A stretch of DNA of 64,000 nucleotides from positions 19,206,814 through 19,270,813 of the forward strand of contig CM060127.1 in the NCBI GenBank assembly GCA_030522415.1, in the 5' to 3' direction. A model generated the notes under the pieces. That model made no database searches. It was not told the origin of the DNA and was given only the letters and a program-made list of their open reading frames with translations. The first letter of the stretch is position 1. Each line of letters begins with the position of its first letter. Position numbers and translations under genes: made by a program. The DNA comes from Channallabes apus. Taxonomy: Eukaryota > Chordata > Actinopteri > Siluriformes > Clariidae. This document shows, in pieces, positions 60,532-64,000 of this stretch.

Positions 60532-63500
60532 GAAATTATTATATTATATTATAATAATTTACAATATTAATATTATGGAAGTAATTCAGGTTTTGCTGTG
60601 CCATCCAGAGTGAGTTTTTTGTCCTCTGTGCCTGTGGCACCTCTATGCTATACTGCTTTACTACCTATGACTTCAGTATTACTTCAGTTTTAGCTACCAT
60701 CTACAAAGATAAAAACCCACTCAACTCCCACTAAACATCACTTCACCCATAAAGTCTTCATGTGTGTCCCTCAATCTGCTCATGTGAAGAACAGAAATCA
60801 TGCATAAAATAATGAACTCATTCACATACTCACAGACATTTGCACACAGGACTTCTGGATGCTTTTCATGTTTGTTAGCAAAACACAAAGGCGCTCCCAG
60901 ACCTCCCAGATGCGTAATCTCTGCCGACCTTAGCTCAGTCTCAGATACACGGATAGGATGTGGTGAAATGGGAACGACCCTTTGTGTCCTGCATAAATAA
61001 ATTGTTTAACCACAGGACTTGGTGAACCCTGTGTTGAGAACCAGCTTGAGAACCAAGAAAGAGCTTAACAGAGATGTTCACACACTCATTCGTTTCAGTG
61101 CATGTTAGGGGTGTCTGCTGTTCGTGAGAAAAAGTCTAATTATGAATTAATAGATCTAACTTGGTTGATGGCATGGTGGCACACTGGATGTCCTCGCTGT
61201 CTCACAGAATCCCAGAATTAGAGAGCTCATGGCCCTTTCAGTGTGTGTGGAGTTGAGTGTGCTCTTCTGGGTCCCGAGTGAGTGAGTTCTCTGGTTTGGA
61301 GATTCTAAATTGCTCCTGGGTTTGTTTAGTCTACAGTACAGTGGTTAAAGGCGTATTACCCCTCATGCTCAGTATTCGAAAGAATAATCTCTGGGTTAAA
61401 CTTGATCAGGTCAAAGCTGTAAGTATTAAATGAATTGTTGATTTATTATGAATCACTAATTCCAGCTTTAAACCAACATCTGTATTTTGTCCTTGGGACA
61501 TCTTGTGCAAATCTGTGACTGTATTTAATAGGCTTAGACTGCAAATATGACCTGCATAATTATTTACCATATGAAATGTGCACTTGAGTAAACATGTAGG
61601 ATGTATGGATCAAAGCTGAACAATTCCTGCTGTTTTTCTGGACATTAGTCTTTACTTGAGGCTATACAGTATGTTCAGCTGGCCAATCATATCTTCCCAC
61701 AAAGACAAAGTGGAACTTCTAGCCGCCGTGTCATAAGCCTGCCACTTCCTGTTCCAGCTTTGTCCTGGTCACGAATTCACAAAGCCATCAGGCAATATAT
61801 TGCCCTGGCAACAAAATCTGGACAATCTGTTTATATGTGGTTTAATATTATTTTTGCCTGTTTTATATTTTATACCTAGGTTGATACATGTTCCTGTTAA
61901 GGCTGCAAAGCCTGAATTAGTCCATCCTTGAGCTGCTTGATTTTCATGAATGAATATTTTTTTAACTGAAACATCAGGAAAGATGTGTTGGAAAGATTCC
62001 CACGCTCTCCTGTTTATCTCATGGGGAAATGTGTGCTTTAAGCTTCTTCCTGTAGCCCTTACTCAAAATAAATCACTCAGCTGCAGACAGTCTGAGCCGC
62101 ACGTTCTATAAAGCTCACATTCATATATAATTATACCTGTGCTTAAAAGTCTTTAAATTCATGATGAAATTTAAGTAATGATTTCTTTTCATCAGTTCAT
62201 AAACTTGCCTTATAAAACTACAATAATGTGTTAGAAATTATTAATACATAGCTTATAATTGTGTCATAAAGCAAAGGTGATACTACGTAATGTTGGGTAA
62301 CTATACTGATCTGTGTTTTATTGTAAAGCAACTGTAATATTTATTAAAATATTATAAATGCTATAAAATATCAACAATGATTGCTTTTATTAAGTATATT
62401 AAATATATTCAATTATTTCTCATTATAAGATTGAAGACACTAATAACTTTTTTGTAATGTAATATGGAAGCAATTATTTAAAATTATTTAAAAATTATTT
62501 ACAAAAGCAGATTAATAGTAAAATTTCACAGAAAAGTTCTACATTTTTACCTGCTAAAATCCTTGACATCTGATTTTTTCCCCGCTGTTTTTAATAATTC
62601 TGTTATTTCTAATTCGTGTTTATTTCTTTTCTTAATTTTTTACTTGCTTCTTATTTGTCAATAAAATAAAATAAAACCATATATTTTAAGCCGAATTTCT
62701 CTGTAGCCATTGCTCACTCTGTTGACATCCTCACCAGAGTCAGGGACCATGGCAAGCTGGATACAGAGGTCCTCCTCCTCCTCCAGACTCCGGGTGTCAC
62801 CCACTGTAGTAGGAAGGCTTTGGTACTGTTGTCACATCGCTGTCATAGCACTGGCTATAAGAGGAGAGGTCTCCCTCTTGGCCTCTGGTTTAAGTGCCCT
62901 TGTTATGTTGCTGCACCGGCTAGAGCTGGTAATGCTGGCATTTGCTGTTGCTCTCATCCTCTTTGGTGTTTTTGATTCCGTCAGACAAGACAGTGAGGCA
63001 GGAGGGCTGCTAGTGCAGCTTCTTTACTCTTTCAGAATTATGCAATGAATAAACACCCCTAAACTTGGTAAATCAACATAGTTATGAATGAGGAAACCTG
63101 TCAGAGACAGAAACAGCCAGACTTTATAGATGTTTAAATTATGTCACTAAATTATTTCATAATTTTTTGGGTTTCAGAAACTGAAAAGTACAGTATTTAC
63201 ATGGCAAAGTGGTGATTGAATACTGACATTGGTTATAACTCTTGACTGTACCCTGTTGTATTGGTAGCTATTGTAGATCTTGATTAGAACTTAAGTTATA
63301 ACTTAGGTTATGATTTACTTGCAGAACAGAACAATATGACCTTTCTGAACAATTTTCTGTCCCAGTGTACAAAATTACTTCAGTATTTACAATATACAAT
63401 AAAACAAAGTGAATATTCTGCTGTCATTTTTTTTTCAGATCTCTTCATTGAGCGGTTCTGCATGACAGGAGGCAGTAGTCCAATTGGCTACTTGAAAGCC

Positions 63501-63561
63501 TGGCATACAAACCTGTACCTGTCAGCTGACCCAAAAAAGGTGCAGGAAGCACTGGCTGAAG
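50708..63561 (+). CDS. nt5c1b: NT5C1B-like cytosolic 5'-nucleotidase (cN-I family), 5' exons only
   Basis: Exons 50708-50857, 53128-53172, 56728-56895, 58034-58163 and 63439-63561 join in phase across GT-AG introns; the gene continues past the right edge. cN-I enzymes dephosphorylate AMP and IMP in the cytosol. The first two exons give a low-complexity, probably disordered N terminus ([26 protein letters not shown]). The conserved domain then opens with [14 protein letters not shown], followed by [72 protein letters not shown] and [27 protein letters not shown] favours NT5C1[16 protein letters not shown] is closer to NT5C1A, so the paralog call is moderate. The usual TNNHAQVG segment reads TYNHAHVG. 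Catalytic Asp motifs lie in exons beyond the window. Introns hold Tc1, mariner and L2 pieces. Confidence 0.85.
51293..51326. repeat. (GA)n microsatellite
   Basis: About 17 GA units in the first intron of the nucleotidase gene. Confidence 0.85.
51330..53127. other. Nucleotidase intron 1, right part
   Basis: AT-rich intron sequence with a short (TTTA)n run near 51670. No exon or transposon end was recognised. Confidence 0.5.
53173..54180. other. Nucleotidase intron 2, left part
   Basis: No exon or transposon terminus was recognised. Small open frames on the minus strand near 53573-53792 show no conserved motif. Confidence 0.45.
54190..54890 (+). mobile_element. Tc1-like transposase relic with 3' arm
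   Basis: Plus-strand pieces: [20 protein letters not shown] near 54420-54480 with the second catalytic Asp, a worn SPDHKLKL where PDLNPI is expected, then [20 protein letters not shown] near 54575-54635 and the C terminus. An AATTGAAATAACTTTTTGCC and CCTTTGTGGAAGAGA end resembles a Tc1 arm. Stops and shifts make it dead. It lies in nucleotidase intron 2. Confidence 0.8.
54935..55045 (+). mobile_element. Mariner-like transposase fragment
   Basis: Translated pieces around 54960-55020 resemble the YSPDLxPxDFHxFxxLKEFL block of mariner transposases, with frame shifts between them (YSPDLPAIS, then [10 protein letters not shown]). Short and isolated. Confidence 0.5.
55046..56727. other. Nucleotidase intron 2, right part
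   Basis: No exon or repeat recognised. The overlapping open frames just before 56728 on both strands are by-products of the exon. Confidence 0.45.
56896..58033. other. Nucleotidase intron 3
   Basis: About 1.1 kb between the exons ending at 56895 and starting at 58034. It has short GT-rich runs near 57207 and 57456, and no other feature. Confidence 0.5.
58700..60110 (-). mobile_element. L2-like LINE, 5'-truncated, with 3' tail
   Basis: Minus-strand insertion. The 3' end has TATATAAATAAATG and (TTGA)n-like repeats at 58705-58735, next to an (AAAT)n run at 58860-58920. The coding part is 58944-60071. The high-coordinate end stops abruptly near 60115 at a poly-A run, so the 5' half of ORF2 and the endonuclease are missing. 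It lies in nucleotidase intron 4, antisense to the gene. Confidence 0.88.
58944..60071 (-). pseudogene. LINE ORF2 C-terminal part: reverse transcriptase, open frame of 375 codons
   Basis: An uninterrupted frame covers the palm and thumb of a non-LTR reverse transcriptase: [49 protein letters not shown] with the catalytic [62 protein letters not shown] and the end [17 protein letters not shown]. The lack of stops over 1.1 kb indicates a fairly recent insertion compared with the broken relatives at 18160 and 28639. 5' truncation means it cannot act on its own. Confidence 0.9.
60450..60531. repeat. (AAT)n/(ATT)n palindromic microsatellite
   Basis: About 60 bp of AAT units run into ATT units, able to fold back. 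The open frame rich in Asn here is simple repeat. Confidence 0.9.
60532..62690. other. Nucleotidase intron 4, middle part
   Basis: Ordinary AT-rich intron. No splice-bounded exon, TIR or SINE was recognised. Confidence 0.5.
62752..63048 (+). CDS. Unassigned small hydrophobic open reading frame
   Basis: ATG at 62752 in a good context (ACCATGG) opens 98 codons ending IMQ and TGA. The stop overlaps an AATAAA at 63047-63052. A Ser/Arg-rich start ([12 protein letters not shown]) precedes hydrophobic stretches ([42 protein letters not shown]) that could be two or three membrane segments. Base composition is clearly richer in GC than the surrounding intron. A possible splice acceptor (TTTCTCTGTAG) ends at 62706, and the frame is open from there. 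I recognise no family. It may be a nested gene, an alternative exon, a pseudogene piece or chance. Confidence 0.3.
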   Translation, partial: ASWIQRSSSSSRLRVSPTVVGRLWYCCHIAVIALAIRGEVSLLASGLSALVMLLHRLELVMLAFAVALILFGVFDSVRQDSEAGGLLVQLLYSFRIMQ

Positions 63562-64000
63562 GTGAGAAGGACAAACTGGACCAAAGACTGGTCAGAATAA
63601 GTGTATATAGTACATTGGCTACATACAGTAGTTCATCCAGATGTATTTTAGATTCACATTAATTTTGTTTTTAAAGACGTAAGACTTGATAATGAAATGA
63701 TATCAAGGATAGCACGAGGAAAGTGTAGGGTACTACCATTTTTACAAACATAAAATGATCAGGATTAAGAAAACAGGTAAAAGAGACAGATTATTATGTG
63801 CTAAGAGTTTCCAGAGTATGTCATTGAGTTGTTGTTGCCAGGGTGAAAATTGAACACAAGCACTGGTCACAAAATGGAAGCATCAATAGTCTACAGAATT
63901 AGGTAATTGGGGACTATAATTAGTCTTTTCAATTAGAAATTTAAAGTAGATATCTAATAAACATAGCTTGTTACAAATAACCATGGTATGTGTGATGTAA
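63562..64000. other. Nucleotidase intron 5 (start)
   Basis: Begins with the donor GTGAGA after 63561 and runs to the window edge. No further exon seen. Confidence 0.55.

Noticed and set aside
60338..60613. Asn-rich open frame
   Set aside because: Produced by the (AAT)n microsatellite.

Overview
This window is vertebrate nuclear DNA, almost certainly from a teleost fish. Its genes are split by GT-AG introns, it is AT-rich with long microsatellites, and it is crowded with Tc1-like transposons, L2-type LINE fragments and the tRNA-derived SINEs usual in fish. I cannot name the species. Nothing prokaryotic is present: no operons, CRISPR or phage.

Six protein genes can be reconstructed exon by exon. 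From left to right they are LAPTM4B (+, 3' part, 3157-9683), RPL30 (-, 19242-22123), a short ERICH5-like gene (+, 23850-26024), RIDA (-, 27301-33451), STK3/MST2 (-, 40702-48224) and the 5' part of an NT5C1B-like cytosolic 5'-nucleotidase (+, from 50708 past the right edge). The first five match human 8q22 in order and strand (LAPTM4B+, RPL30-, ERICH5+, RIDA-, STK3-). MATN2, POP1, NIPAL2 and KCNS2 are not seen between them. The sixth belongs, in human, to the paralogous block on 2p24 with LAPTM4A, MATN3, KCNS3 and OSR1. The likeliest reading is a duplicate from the vertebrate genome duplications that was kept here and lost from human 8q22.

The genes do unrelated jobs: lysosomal membrane sorting, ribosome structure, enamine/imine detoxification, Hippo signalling and AMP/IMP dephosphorylation. 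They sit together by conserved synteny, not as a pathway.

Mobile DNA explains most of the rest. Two nearly identical Tc1 elements (6764-8382 and 10878-12499) each carry a single lesion in the transposase. Other pieces are a third, more decayed Tc1 (14153-15657), Tc1 or mariner relics near 2.8, 9.1, 13.7, 27.5, 34.8, 35.3-36.2, 42.8, 54.2 and 54.9 kb, L2-like reverse-transcriptase pieces at 18.1, 28.6-29.9 and 58.7-60.1 kb, a hAT-type non-autonomous element with a perfect 8-bp target duplication (36658-37206), a small TIR element in an STK3 intron, and at least eight SINE copies or fragments. No undescribed multi-gene system was found. The most interesting points are the retained nucleotidase paralog, changes at known functional motifs in LAPTM4B and STK3, a Tc1 landed in a palindromic microsatellite, and a SINE-linked repeat of about 75 bp.
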